Assembly: GCA_039000515.1 (NCBI GenBank)
Contig: JBCFYV010011135.1
Location: 15,489,136-15,553,135, forward strand
DNA length: 64,000 nt
Direction: 5' to 3'
From: Timema cristinae
Taxonomy: Eukaryota > Arthropoda > Insecta > Phasmatodea > Timematidae
Below the pieces are notes generated by a model. That model made no database searches and was not told where the DNA came from. It worked only from the letters and a program-made list of their open reading frames with translations. Made by a program: the position numbers and the translations under genes. Positions 22,690 to 33,106 of this stretch are shown piece by piece; positions within the stretch are counted from its first letter, which is position 1; each line of letters opens with the position of its first letter.

Positions 22690-23062
22690 GGTATTTAGGA
22701 AACGCGAAAAAAGGCCAGTGTTTTTGCAGTTTTTATAACGGGATATTTTTTTGGACAAATAAATAAAACATTGCTTATGTAGAAACATAAGAGTATAAAT
22801 TATCTTCACATGGTGATATCAACAGTTGTTGAATATCTGTCATGAAAATAGTAACACAAGTTGAGAAACTTTTTGAATTAAGAGAACAAGTTGTCATTAA
22901 ATTCCAAGACACTTTCGACAGATATTCATCAACTGTTGATATCATCATGTGAAGACAATTCTATGTTTCTACTAGATAATTATTTAATGTATTTAAAAAA
23001 AAAGTTTTGCCATAAAAACTGTAAGAACACTGGCATTTTTTCGCTTATCCACACTCCCATCT
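22690..23062. mobile_element. MITE F
   Basis: Left arm GGAAACGCGAAAAAAGGCCA with TTCACATGGTGATATCAACA. Right arm TTGATATCATCATGTGAAGA with CATAAAAACTGTAAGAACAC. The inner arms are strongly complementary. The outer TTAA ends are lost. Confidence 0.85.
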
Positions 23063-23307
23063 TATCATCTTCATTCTAACTCACTGTTATAGATGACATC
23101 TCCATTCCTTGACCTGTAACGTTGCCTCCAAACACCCCCAAACACCCCCAACTCTTCATCCAGCTCGAACAACTCTTCTCTTTACACATCCCAAGGAACC
23201 AAAGCTTTCACTTCCTTCCGACACGCGAACATGTCCTACCCTTGCTTCGTCGGTCGTGATGTCCTGGTAAAATATCACCATGGGGTTAGATGACCCCTAT
23301 GAAGGAC
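23063..23307. other. No recognised feature
   Basis: Unclassified segment before the 61-bp array. It ends with GACGTACTACACGACTGCTT, which runs into the first unit. Confidence 0.4.
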
Positions 23308-24219
23308 GTACTACACGACTGCTTAGATTGTAGCAGTCACCCTTGTCTGTAAACACCCTTGATACACCACTCTACACGACTTCTTAGATTGTAGAAGACA
23401 CCCTTGTCCGTAAACAACCTTGAAACACCACTCTACAGGACTGCTTAGATTGTAGTAGTCACCCTTGTCCGTAAACAGCCTTAAAACACCACTCTACAGC
23501 ACTGCTTGGATTGTAGTAGTCACCCTTGTCTGTAAACACCCTTGATACACCACTCTACACGACTTCTTAGATTGTAGAAGACACCCTTGTCCGTAAACAA
23601 CCTTGAAACACCACTCTACAGGACTGCTTAGATTGTAGTAGTCACCCCTGTCCGTAAACACCCTTGAAACATCACTCTACACGATTGCTTGGATGGTAGT
23701 AGTCAACCCTGTCCTTAAACACCCTTGAAACACCACTCTACAGGACTGCTTAGATTGTAGTAGTCACCCCTGTCCGTAAACACCCTTGAAACACCACTCT
23801 ACATGACTGCTTAGATTGTAGTAGTCACCCTTGTCCATAAACACCCTTGAAACACCACTCTACATGACTGCTTAGATTGTAGTAGTCACCCCTGTCCGTA
23901 AACACCCTTGAAACACCACTCTACATGACTGTTTGGGTGGTAATAGTCACCCTTGTCTATGAACACCCTTGAAACACCACTCTAGATGACTGTTTGGGTG
24001 GTAATAGTCACCCTTGTCCATAAACAACCTTGAAACACCACTCTACATGACTGCTTAGATTGTAATAGTCAACCCTGTCCGTAAACACCCTTGAAACACC
24101 ACTCTACAGCACTGCTTGGATTGTAGTAGTCACCCCTGTCCGTAAACACCCTTGAAACACCACTCTACACGACTGCTTGAATGATAATAGTCACTCACCC
24201 CTGTCCGTCAACATCCTTC
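23308..24219. repeat. 61-bp minisatellite, about 15 units
   Basis: The unit core is CACCACTCTACACGACTGCT then TAGATTGTAGTAGTCACCC and GTCCGTAAACACCCTTGAAA. Successive CACCAC starts at 23365 and 23426 are 61 bp apart. A three-unit block is repeated with its private variants at 23342 and 23525 (183 bp apart), so block duplication has occurred. No homology to a known gene is seen. It sits directly left of a MITE F. Confidence 0.95.
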
Positions 24220-24245
24220 ATAGTATTAAGGCCGGGGCTTCCAAC

Positions 24246-24641
24246 TTAAGGTAGGATGGAAGGGGGTGCGAGAAAAAGTCAGTATTTTTGGAGTTTTTAT
24301 GGAAAAACATTTTTATTTGTTTGCCAAAATATATAAAATATTGCCTCAGTAGAAACATTAAATTTAATTATCTTCACACGGTGATATCAACAGTTGTTGA
24401 ATATCTGTTGAGGGTATCCTGAAATTTAATGACAACTTTTTCTCTTCTTTTAAAATTTTCTTATCTAATGCCGCTATGCATATGAAGATATTCAACAACT
24501 GTTGATATCAACATGTGAAGAAAATTAATTCATATGTTTCTACTGGAACAAAATTCTATTTATTTTGGGCAAAAAAATTTTTTACCATAAAAACTGCAAA
24601 AATACTGACCTTTTCTCACGTCCCCTTCCATTCCACCTTAA
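24246..24641. mobile_element. MITE F, best-preserved copy
   Basis: Starts TTAAGGTAGGATGGAAGGGG and ends CTTCCATTCCACCTTAA. Arms of more than 150 bp pair almost throughout: GTCAGTATTTTTGGAG with CTGCAAAAATACTGACC, and TGATATCAACAGTTGTTGAA with its complement. TTAA at both ends suits a TTAA target duplication as in piggyBac, but TTAA could also be part of the terminal repeat. Confidence 0.9.
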
Positions 24642-25145
24642 ACGTACCCGAGGACCACAATGGAATCCACGAGTCTAGTGGGGGTGGGGGGGTGGGGGGG
24701 GCGCAACATAATCGGCTGAGGGGTGTAAGGAAATACGACTCACGCAGATACACATGTTATCATAAAATATAATTAATAATTAGCACCGCGTCTTACTACC
24801 CGTTCGGGTTATACGCTCTAAGTACTAGTTACGCTAATGGATTAGGAATTGGGAAGGTTGAATTAGAGGAAGTGAACCCTCATTTGCGTGGAGGGAGAGT
24901 GGAAAACCATTTAGGAAAAACTACCCCCAGTTCACCCGACCGAGATTTGAACCTCGATCTCCCCGTCCTCAGCAGTTTAGCTCAACACAACTAGCGCGTT
25001 AGCCAATTACGCCACCAAGGTGGGTCATTAAATAGAGCGCAATTATGTTTATTACTGAGTGAATATGAGTTGGAGCGTTCATAGATTATTCTCAGGCAAG
25101 TACAAACTTTCCGTTTATCGGGAAAAATCATCAATGTTTTTTACT
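24642..25145. mobile_element. Element O, copy 2, split by SINE B
   Basis: 24645-24775 (GAGGACCACAATGGAATCCA, GCGCAACATAATCGGCTGAG, AAATACGACTCACGCAGATA) and 25027-25120 (CAATTATGTTTATTACTGAG, AAACTTTCCGTTTATCGGG) together match the reverse complement of 53786-54099. The split is caused by a SINE B. The outer end near 25145 is not clear. Confidence 0.75.
24776..25026 (-). repeat. SINE B inside element O
   Basis: Reverse SINE B from TAATTAGCACCGCGTCTTAC to ACGCCACCAAGGTGGGT. CATAAAATA at the left and CATTAAATA at the right look like its target duplication. Confidence 0.9.
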
Positions 25146-25184
25146 AGAGTAGATTTATTTTACTTAAAACTACATTGGAAGAGG

Positions 25185-25545
25185 GGGAAAAAAGGTATCG
25201 TGGACCACTATTTGGAAAACCTTGATCTGAGATGGTGCTCTTGCAATAGATTTGAGTTTGAATATCGATCGGGTTTTTTCACCCTTCCTGCAAATCCTGG
25301 TGAAATTCCTCTAATTTCAACCTTCCTTGTCCTTAACACATTAACAAACCCTCCCTTCACCTCTAACAAGACGTGTATTAATCACATCTTGTGAATGTGT
25401 GGAATGTCAGGCCTCCACCGTGGTTCGTATCCCACGTTAAACTGTAGGTCCTTCATTTCATCTCACAATCACCCTACCAATACACATTAGCCTATGTGCA
25501 TGTAACCCGAACGGGTAGTAAGACGTGGTGATGATGATAATAATA
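25185..25545 (+). repeat. Chimeric SINE: C-type front, A-type back
   Basis: 25185-25345 is SINE C-like (TGGTGCTCTTGCAATAGATT, TTCAACCTTCCTTGTCC, TTAACACATTA). At 25346 it switches without a gap to SINE A body (CAAACCCTCCCTTCACCTCT) and goes on to the normal A 3' end (CCCGAACGGGTAGTAAGACG). An 18-bp insert (TGTATTAATCACATCTTG) partly duplicates the A body. It may be a recombinant or template-switch product. Confidence 0.75.
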
Positions 25546-25549
25546 ATAA

Positions 25550-25551
25550 CA

Positions 25552-25635
<84 letters not shown>

Positions 25636-25902
25636 GCACCGCATCTTACTACCTGTTCAGGTTATATGCCCTTACGCTAAGGTGTAATGGTAGGGTGATT
25701 GTGAGATGAAATGGAGGACCTACAGTTTAACGTGGAATCCGAACCACGGTGGAGGCCTGGCATTCCCCACATTCACAAGATGTCTTGTCAGAGGTGAAGG
25801 AAGGGTTTGGTAATCAGATAAATCTGTGCCGGGACCAAGGATTGAACCCCGGACCTCAGCACAGAAGTCGGACACCTTACCCCTAGACCACCAGGTCACC
25901 CG
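25550..25902 (-). repeat. SINE A, tail-to-tail with the chimera
   Basis: A long (ATT)n of about 84 bp with one break, then the full reverse SINE A to ACCACCAGGTCACC. The B-box in reverse is GGATTGAACCCCGG. Confidence 0.9.
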
Positions 25903-26448
25903 TAAGAACACATTAACGTAGTTATTTAATATGAATATAACCCAAACGGTAGGGGAGACGTAGGGTTAAAAACTAAACAATAGTAAGCCCCGGTTTCTTC
26001 ATTAACGACGAGGCCTGTGAACACGGAGAAAGCATGCCTGGTGGTATCCATCTCCACCCGCAGGGGTGGGAACTCCCGGAATAGCCAGCACGCATTAATT
26101 CGGACTGTGAGTTTCCGGACAGGGCATTAGGAACTGGGAAGCTTGTGTTCGTTAGATACTCCCCGGCCAGTCCCCGGAGTATTCGCTGATACTACTGTCG
26201 ACCCCGGAGCGGATAGGACTCCGGCTGTACACTTTATTAATATCTCGTACCCCCACCCACCCCTTACCCACCTTACAGGACCACTAGCATGATCACCCTG
26301 GTTTTACAGACATAATAAACATAATGAAAACCATAATTTTTTTTAACAAGTGCATGCAAGAAATTCAATTTTTTTTAAATCTTTTTTTCGGTGTCCCTAG
26401 TTATTTGTAATGTAAAAATAAAGGTTCGTGGGTTTCAGTATATTTAGG
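25903..26448. other. GC-richer unclassified block
   Basis: 25980-26290 is GC-rich for this window and contains GCACGCATTAATTCGGACTG, CCCCGGCCAGTCCCCGGAGT and ACCCCGGAGCGGATAGGACT. No ORF, tRNA box or inverted end was found. It may be part of an unrecognised retroelement. Confidence 0.4.
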
Positions 26449-26611
26449 TGACCGAAACCGTGGTGTAGTGGCTACTGCACCTTTCAACGAGCCCCGGGGT
26501 CGGTTAAATTTCCAGCTGGTACCGTGATTATTTCCCGAATAGTGAATACACCCCAACGGTCACCAGGGTTTTTTAGGTTCTATTTTAGTGTTTCCACTGA
26601 TCCCACATCCT

Positions 26612-26798
26612 CATATTCACTATCACCCTCATATTCACTATCACCTTCATACTCACTATCAACCTCATACTCACTATCAACCTCATATTCACTATCACCC
26701 TCATATTCACTATCACCCTCATACTCACTATCACCCTCATACTCACTATTACCATCATACTCACTATCATCCTCATACTCACTATCCCATTCATACTC
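26612..26798. repeat. 18-bp minisatellite within SINE D
   Basis: Units of CTCATACTCACTATCACC with CAACCT and CCATCA variants. 18 bp is six codons, which keeps several frames open on both strands. Confidence 0.9.
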
Positions 26799-27610
26799 GA
26801 GAGAGACGGTGTGGTGGGCCCCCCCGCCGGACACGGATGACCCGGGAGGTAGTCTGTGGCGTCGAGGAGCGATTGCTCCTGTTTAAGATCTAAGGCCGAC
26901 TTCGTCAGCACGATGGCTCCGTCGCTCCAAGAACTATCCCGGTTGGCGCTCCGCCCTTCCCGTGAGTGCGTGTGTCTGTGTCAATCCGTGTCTTCTACAA
27001 CATTCTACCATAGCAACAATCCGAGTTCATACAGTCCAATATAAACAATCACAGACATATTCACAGCATCTCTCAAACAGTTTATAGACTCAAACCAATT
27101 TATATCAACTGACATTCTTCCACGCCCTAAGTACGTAATGCCGGTCCTCTACCAGAGGGCCGGAGCACCCCTGTCCAGTTTATTCCTGTCACCCGTACTG
27201 TAATTCTCCCGGTGCCCCATTTTGACTTTAGCATACCTCATCCATCTCCCGTTTCACTTTTTATATGTCCTGTCCACGTCCGGTCACCTTTCATTCTATG
27301 TTTTCTACCTTGTCTTCCGTCCTTATGTGTATCTATATATATTTTTTTAAGTCCCTGTCGACCAAATACCGGCGACAGGGCGGGTTTTTATTTAATTTTT
27401 CCCGCCCATCAAACAATAGACCTCGTTTAATCAGCCCGCAAGGGCGACAAAAGACTTTCGTTTTATGTTTTTATTATTTTCACTAAAGAGATTGACTTTC
27501 GAGAGCCCCTCGGGGCTGGTGTTTGTCCTATCTGTGTCTATTCAATGTTTTATACATGTAAGTCATTATTGTGCGTTACAAAAAATAAACGTCCAAACAA
27601 ACAAACAAAC
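26798..27610 (+). mobile_element. Unclassified GC-richer retroposon inserted in SINE D
   Basis: About 810 bp that interrupts the 18-bp array. It ends with AAAAAATAAACGTCC followed by a (CAAA)n tail, and TCATACTC lies on both sides (a possible target duplication, though the host is itself repetitive). It holds several stem-loops: CCCTGTCG/CGACAGGG at 27352-27379, GCCCCTCGGGGC at about 27506, and GCCGGTCC/GGGCCGG at about 27142-27168. No RT motif is visible. It is best read as a 5'-truncated non-LTR element 3' end or a retroposed transcript. Confidence 0.6.
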
Positions 27611-28926
27611 ACCCTCATACTCACTCACTATCATCACCTCATCTCTTTGGGACATGGAAAGAGCCTCCATGGAAAAGATGTACGATTAGTACATTCGGGC
27701 ATCCCCTGGGAGACGGTACATTAGTACTGGCTAATCTTTTCACTACTGGGCTACGAATTATGTAGTCCAGACGCGCAATATTATAATATTAGTATTTTAT
27801 GTTTTAACGCGATGTTTGTTTAAAGGGTGGAAAGGGGCCTGAGTAAAGGTTATTGTTTTTTCAGTTTTAATAACAAACAATTCTTTTAACCAAAATAAAT
27901 CAAATATTTCTTGGTAGAAAAATATACTTTAATTTTCTTTCCATTGTGATCTCAACAGCTGTTGTTGATTATTTGCTATGATCATATTGTCGTTTTATGA
28001 GGATAATTTTAAATGAAGACAAAAGTTTGTCATCAAATTCCCTTGACATATATTTAACGACTGTTGGTATTACTGTGTGAAGAAAATAAATTTAAATGTT
28101 TCTAATGTTGTGTTTCTCTAAGTTTTAGTGATGGAGGACCATCAAATGGAAGCTACGAGCACCGACGGTCCATCGGTTTACATAAGGAATAGGTTGGGGG
28201 GGTTGCGGGGGATTTTGTTTGATACTTATCCAGGAAAATAAATAGTTTTATTCAAATCGATCTCATGACTATAAATACTAAACAACATCATCATTTATAA
28301 AATGATATGTTGAAAACCCATATCATAAAACTCTATTGATCTGTAAGTATTATTTTTTTGATAATGTTTAATATAACATTCTATTTTTACTTTACTAGAG
28401 AAAGTATTGTGATCGAAAAAATAATCGAACTTGAGATTTTGAAAAATGTCGACGTTTCATGACCCCCTGAAACTAAAAAAGTGATTTTCTTAATGCCGTC
28501 TGTCTGTACCTCATACTGAAAGTATTTTACCAATTGGGTTCAAAACTAGTATCTGTGCTCCCCCTCCCCCACCCACCCCCATATGGTTTTATGGAATTAA
28601 ACATCCAACCCTAAATTTAAGGGTAGTTTACTGACGGACAAAAAGAGTAGAAAAAAATTGACTTTCTTAAAATTTGCTTTGACGATTTTGATTAAATTAT
28701 ATATCTATACAATGTTTATCATCTTAAACAAGATGATAATTCTTATTTTCTTATAATCATGACTTTGACCACAATTTTGATCATTTTTACTCAATTATTT
28801 GAGATACAAAATAACTTATAATTGTAAAATTGTAATACTAATAAAGACACAAATCTTTTATTAAAAATGGCCTATATTTTTTATAAAGCAGATAGTTTTT
28901 GAGCTATAAGCAAACATATATATTTT

Positions 28927-29229
28927 AAATGAATCAGATAGCCGAAGCTATCATCTATGCATTTTGGTGAGGATAGCACCTCTTAGATATCATATCCTGA
29001 AAATTGAAAAATGACACCTGGACACGGAATCGAATCCGGGACCTTCGGCTTAGTATGCCACTGCTCTTACCACTGAACTATCCAGGTAAGAGCAGTGGCG
29101 TACTAAGCCGAAGGTCCCGGGTTCGATTCCCGTGTCCAGGTGTCATTTTTCAATTTTCAGGATATGATATCTAAGAGGTGCTATCCTCACCAAAATGCAT
29201 AGATGATAGCTTCGGCTATCTGATTCATT
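28927..29229. repeat. Long inverted repeat made of SINE K (143-bp arms, 17-bp spacer)
   Basis: Arms 28927-29069 and 29087-29229 are complementary apart from about four differences. The spacer CCACTGAACTATCCAGG is the head of a minus-strand SINE K. The right arm starts exactly where the left arm's complement starts, so it lacks that head. This is the shape expected of a snap-back or template-switch duplication rather than two insertions. Any transcript would form a long hairpin. Confidence 0.9.
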
Positions 29230-29430
29230 TATATATGCAATCCCGTACAATTATAATATATAATTGTCAATTGGCTGCAATCATGCCAACTACCGAGTCG
29301 CAGGTGGCTGCGTTGTCTGATGGCTGTGATCTGATATAATCACATGTTTATAAGCTGACGACTTCTGCACGTCCATCATAGACTTTGCCTTAAAATATGA
29401 GTGAAGAATGACCATGGGCACGGGACGAAT

Positions 29431-29525
29431 CCTGGATAGCTCAGTGGTAAGAGCAGTGGCGTACTAAGCCGAAGGTCCCGGGTTCGATTCCCGTGTCCAG
29501 GTGTCATTTTTCAATTTTCAGGATA
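29431..29525 (+). repeat. SINE K, complete tRNA-like head
   Basis: CCTGGATAGCTCAGTGGTAA through GGTTCGATTCCCGTGTCCAGG (29431-29501) folds as a tRNA: acceptor CCTGGAT/GTCCAGG, D-stem GCTC/GAGC, T-arm with GGTTCGATTCC. The anticodon position would be ACT. The anticodon stem is weak and the first T-stem pair is C-T. TGTCATTTTTCAATTTTCAG follows in all copies, so I call it a SINE, not a tRNA gene. Confidence 0.8.
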
Positions 29526-30128
29526 TATATTTTTTAGTTCAGGTCTTTGAACGAGATTAGATTTATATTCTCTTTGGTGGACAAAGATGTTTCTCGGTTC
29601 TAAATTCTTATGTAATAGTGTTACTAATTCATAATGCCATAGAGAAAGTAACATTATAGATTATTTTATCTTTGGTGTGGTGTTTCTATAATAATGTATA
29701 AATTTATTGGTTCATTTCACAAATCTTACGAATTTTTATTAGATGTTTATTTAAAGATAAAAACGATATAAAGTCTGTACGGTCCACAGTACCATTTATT
29801 TTATAAATAGTTGTTCAGAATTTTTTTACTTAAGTTTGGTACGGATTTCTTTTTTTATTTGACTTGTGTCTACTGAGAACAGAAATACAGCAGTCAACGT
29901 ATGGATATTTAATATTTAATCTTTTATATATAAGAATTTTGCATTAATGTGAACAAATTTTTTAAATTTATTATTAATATTATTACTAAACTTTCCAGGA
30001 TAATGAGGACCATAATTTGAGAAACACTGTAATAAAAAACTAGATAAATATCTAATTCATTTTGATAAACAAATATTTAAACTGTAAAAACTGCAAACAT
30101 TCTACCCAATCCTACCATCCCACCTTAA

Positions 30129-30817
30129 AAGCGGATTCTATTTCTTTTCGTTCTCCCCTTTCCATTCTTAGTTCATATCTGCTCTTGCCAAGAATCTATT
30201 CCCCCTCCCCTACTCCCCTCCCGTTTCCCTTTACCCCCTCCTCCCTTATTTGTTTTTCGTAGTAGATGTGGGAGTCATCCATCCATCTCTTCATCTTTGT
30301 TCAGAAAGATCCAGTTTCTGACCACAACTGAAGAGAAAACCTTCAGTTTCCAGAAAAAACACACACACAAAAAGAGCATTCCCTCGCTCCATTGGTCAGC
30401 ATTTGCAATTCCCATTCACTTGTCATTCTGTTACCGCCATCAAAACCCGGTTTACTTGTTGTTTCACTCTCGGATTCCTTCATGGATGCTGATCTCTTTG
30501 CCCCCGGCTTTCGGTTTCGTCTTTTCTTCCTCTCATCTTGTTTGTATTTCAAGTGAGCTTATTTTGGTGTTTTGGTTCGTTCCCTTTCTACCACTTGACT
30601 CTTGTGACATTGATTAAAAACGGACACTGTCTAAGACTTTAGTTTTATAGATCAGATTTGTTTTTGTTTTTTTACTTTGGTTGATGTTTTATTATTATTA
30701 TTTATTACTTTCTCATAAAGGAAAAGGGATTGTAATAATTAACATATTTTAACTCAGGTTTATTAAAATTTTTAACCTTTTATGTTCCTCTGAACTAAAA
30801 AGTGGGGGTACTAAAAT
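30129..30817. other. Pyrimidine-rich, no gene recognised
   Basis: CT-rich DNA. The 106-residue ORF at 30297-30617 is low-complexity Ser/Leu/Phe without a domain. Confidence 0.4.
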
Positions 30818-30819
30818 TC

Positions 30820-31400
30820 TGACTGTCAATATTGAGCTAGTTCTATCCGGTCAACCTCATTACACCTTATCCCTATCTTGAGCTAGTTCTATCCAGTCCA
30901 CCTCATTACACCCTATCTGGAGATAGTTATATCCAATCCGCTTCATGACACCCTTTCTTTTGCTAGCTGTATCCAGTCCACCTCATTACACCCTATCCCT
31001 ATCTTGAGCTAGTTCTATACAGTCCACCTCATTACACCCTATCTGGAGATAGTTATATCCAATCCGCTTCATGACACCCTTTCTTTTGCTAGCTGTATCC
31101 AGTCCACCTCATTACACCCTATCCCTATCTTGAGATAGTTATATCCAGTCCTTCTCATTAGACGCTAATCCTATCTTGGGATGGTTCCACTTCATTACAC
31201 CCTATCTCTTTCAGCTTCATTATAACGTTATCTTCCCATCTGCGTCTAGGTCCTCCCATTGGTCTCTTCCCATTGGGTTTGTCAGTAGATACCTTGAACA
31301 AGCTTCAAGTTTATTCCATTCTCTCTGCATGTCCTGCCTGCGTGCCAACCGTATCTTTCAGGATTTGACTACCCTAACAATATTTGGGGCTTAATATAGG
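30820..31400 (-). repeat. LINE fragment with 46-bp minisatellite, locus 3
   Basis: 30830-31200 holds about eight units in reverse (CTATCTTGAGCTAGTTCTAT). A block with TTCATGACACCCTTTCTTTT is duplicated at 30942 and 31063. Beyond 31200 lies the RT C-terminus on the minus strand. The layout matches the 3.2 and 42 kb loci. Confidence 0.9.
31176..31395 (-). pseudogene. LINE reverse transcriptase, C-terminal tail (remnant)
   Basis: In reverse the pieces match the same RT tail as at 3.2 and 42 kb: RQDMQREWNKLEACSRYLL, then TNPMGRDQWEDLDADGK, with CCCAATGGGAAGAGACCAAT where the family has GKPNGKRP. It runs straight into minisatellite units coding QDRDRV-like residues. Frames change several times. 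No catalytic motif remains. Confidence 0.6.
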
Positions 31401-31550
31401 TTATGTAACTCACATCTTCATCGCTCTGCAGACAAAATATTTTCCTGAGTATACGTTTTTTCTTCGAAATTCCTTAATTTATTTTCATCATGTAAGGTGA
31501 GTGACAATTTTTCACCACCATAGAGAGCGACCGGTGAAATTATTGTTAAA

Positions 31551-31746
31551 TACAGAATGGGACCGAAACCATTAGACGATTGGTAACTTGAAAATTAACA
31601 CTTTAATTGAAAAATAAATATTCACTAGCTAAATAAAAGCAAACTACATACTACACTTTTTGAAGATAATGTGACTCAGGTGAGCTCCACCGGACGTCAA
31701 ACAAACCTCAGCATAGATCCTATAGTTGTTTCTGACCCACCCTGTA
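31551..31746. mobile_element. Mariner-type MITE candidate
   Basis: TACAGAATGGGACCGAAAC at the left and GTTTCTGACCCACCCTGTA at the right are imperfect inverted ends, with TA at both borders. About 196 bp, no ORF. Confidence 0.5.
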
Positions 31747-31977
31747 TATTCTGTGTTCTACATTTCTTGCCAACAGTAGCGATGTTAACAACTTACTAAT
31801 TGAGTAATAGAATGCAGTTCTCGACTATTTTTTTATAACTTACACTCTAACATTATTATTATTATTACTAGCTATTTCTTAATATTTGAACTCATTAACC
31901 ATATCAAATTATGTAGTTTTCAATAATCTCTAAACTGTCCTGATATTAATAGTTTATTTATTTTCTTACAAGCATAC

Positions 31978-32253
31978 GGTGGCCTGGCGGTCTAGGGGGT
32001 AAGGTGTCGCACTTCTGTGTTAGGGGTACAGGTTCAATCCTTGGTCCCGACACAGATTTATCTGATTGGCAAACCCTTCCTTCACCTCTGACAAGACATC
32101 TTGTGAATGTGTGGAATGTCAGGCCTCCACCGTGGTTCGGATCCCACGTTAAACTGTAGGTCCTCCATTTCAACTCACAATCACCCTACCACTACACATT
32201 AGCGTAAGTTCGTATAATCCGAACGGGTAGTAAGACGCGGTGCTAATAATAAT
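31978..32253 (+). repeat. SINE A
   Basis: Head GGTGGCCTGGCGGTCTAGGG, B-box region GGTTCAATCC, 3' end TCCGAACGGGTAGTAAGACG, short TAA tail. Flanks CTTACAAGCA and CTTACAGGCA suggest the target duplication. Confidence 0.9.
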
Positions 32254-33106
32254 CTTACAGGCAGCATTGATCCCATGCATCTACCAATGATGGTCCACGG
32301 ACCACTGGTTGGAAGACACTAACCTAAGTCACCTATCTTGTGTTGAGAAATAGATGAATACGAATCAAAATCAGTATTTAGGCAGTTTTTATAGCAAAAA
32401 AATATACTTTTAGCCAAAATAGATTAAATATTGCTTTTGTAGTTAGTTTAATTATTTTTTATGTTGGCATAGGTGTCATAAGGAAAGTATCCCGGAATGG
32501 ATTTTCATATCTGGGTATCATTTATCGAATCTACATATTCTATACATAGAGTAGAACATCAGTTAACCAAACTTCGCTTTAACCAAAACGCAGTTTTTTT
32601 TCGTGTTTTTTTTGTAGTTAAGATTATGTTTTTTAATATCTAAATTTAAAAAAATAAGAACTCTATGATTATTGAAATTCTCATTACAGTAAATATAAAC
32701 AATTTTACTTTGTTAATTGAAACTATTAATACCTTTATTACATATTGTATATATATTTTCAATTAATTTTAATATCATAAAACGTGTTTCTAAATATAAT
32801 TTTATTTTTACCACCACAACTCGGAATTCTCAAATTATCTGAGCTCGGTTCTGTCTCTTTTAGTTCAGGTAACAGAGATTCTACCATATATGTTATAAAT
32901 ATTGAATAAATTACAATCTTTTTAAATTAATAGAAAAAATCATGTTTACATTCCGCTATGCCCACAAGAAATATTCAACAAATATCGAGAGGGCGCACAC
33001 TAACGAAACTAGTTTCATGAAACCAGTTTTGTGAAACGCGTTTCATGAAATCAGTTTCACATCTGCACGCAAACAGGTGCAACGAAACTATTCAGTTTCA
33101 GTCAAG

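Larger units (their letters stand above)
26449..27790 (+). repeat. SINE D split by a retroposon
   Basis: The head (CCGTGGTGTAGTGGCTACTG) and an 18-bp-unit array of about ten units fill 26449-26797. The 3' part resumes at 27611 (CCCTCATACTCACTCACTAT) and ends at the hairpin GGGCTACGAATTATGTAGTC, AGACGCGCAATATT. The insertion lies inside the minisatellite. Confidence 0.85.
28109..30034. mobile_element. hAT-like insertion carrying SINE K copies
   Basis: The right end reads ATAATTTGAGAAACACTG, whose complement CAGTGTTTCTCAAATTATGG is typical of hAT ends. The left end GTGTTTCTCTAAGTTTTAG matches over the first dozen bases, and AGGACCAT occurs near both ends. The outermost bases and an 8-bp duplication are unclear. 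No transposase ORF. The cargo includes the SINE K palindrome. Confidence 0.55.
27820..30128. mobile_element. MITE F split by a 1.9-kb insertion
   Basis: Left part 27820-28108 (TTTAAAGGGTGGAAAGGGGC to GAAAATAAATTTAAATGTTT). Right part 30035-30128 (CTGTAAAAACTGCAAACATT to CCATCCCACCTTAA). Confidence 0.8.

Noticed and set aside
25059..25394. 111-residue plus-strand ORF
   Set aside because: It runs from element O into the chimeric SINE. No domain.
26524..26911. Four overlapping ORFs with His/Tyr, Ser/Tyr or Glu/Asp repeats
   Set aside because: Same 18-bp minisatellite effect within SINE D.
26919..26975. MAPSLQELSRLALRPS as a SOCS-box-like peptide from a retroposed gene
   Set aside because: Too short, the frame is closed just upstream, and the match is only to a loose Leu/Arg pattern.
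29431..29501. Functional tRNA gene (anticodon ACT)
   Set aside because: Weak anticodon stem, a mismatched first T-stem pair, and the same 3' extension in every copy show a SINE K head.
32550..32880. Pogo-like or other MITE starting GTTAACCAAACTTCGC
   Set aside because: The proposed right end (TTTAGTTCAGGTAAC) matches too weakly. Kept only as a remark under the host MITE F.
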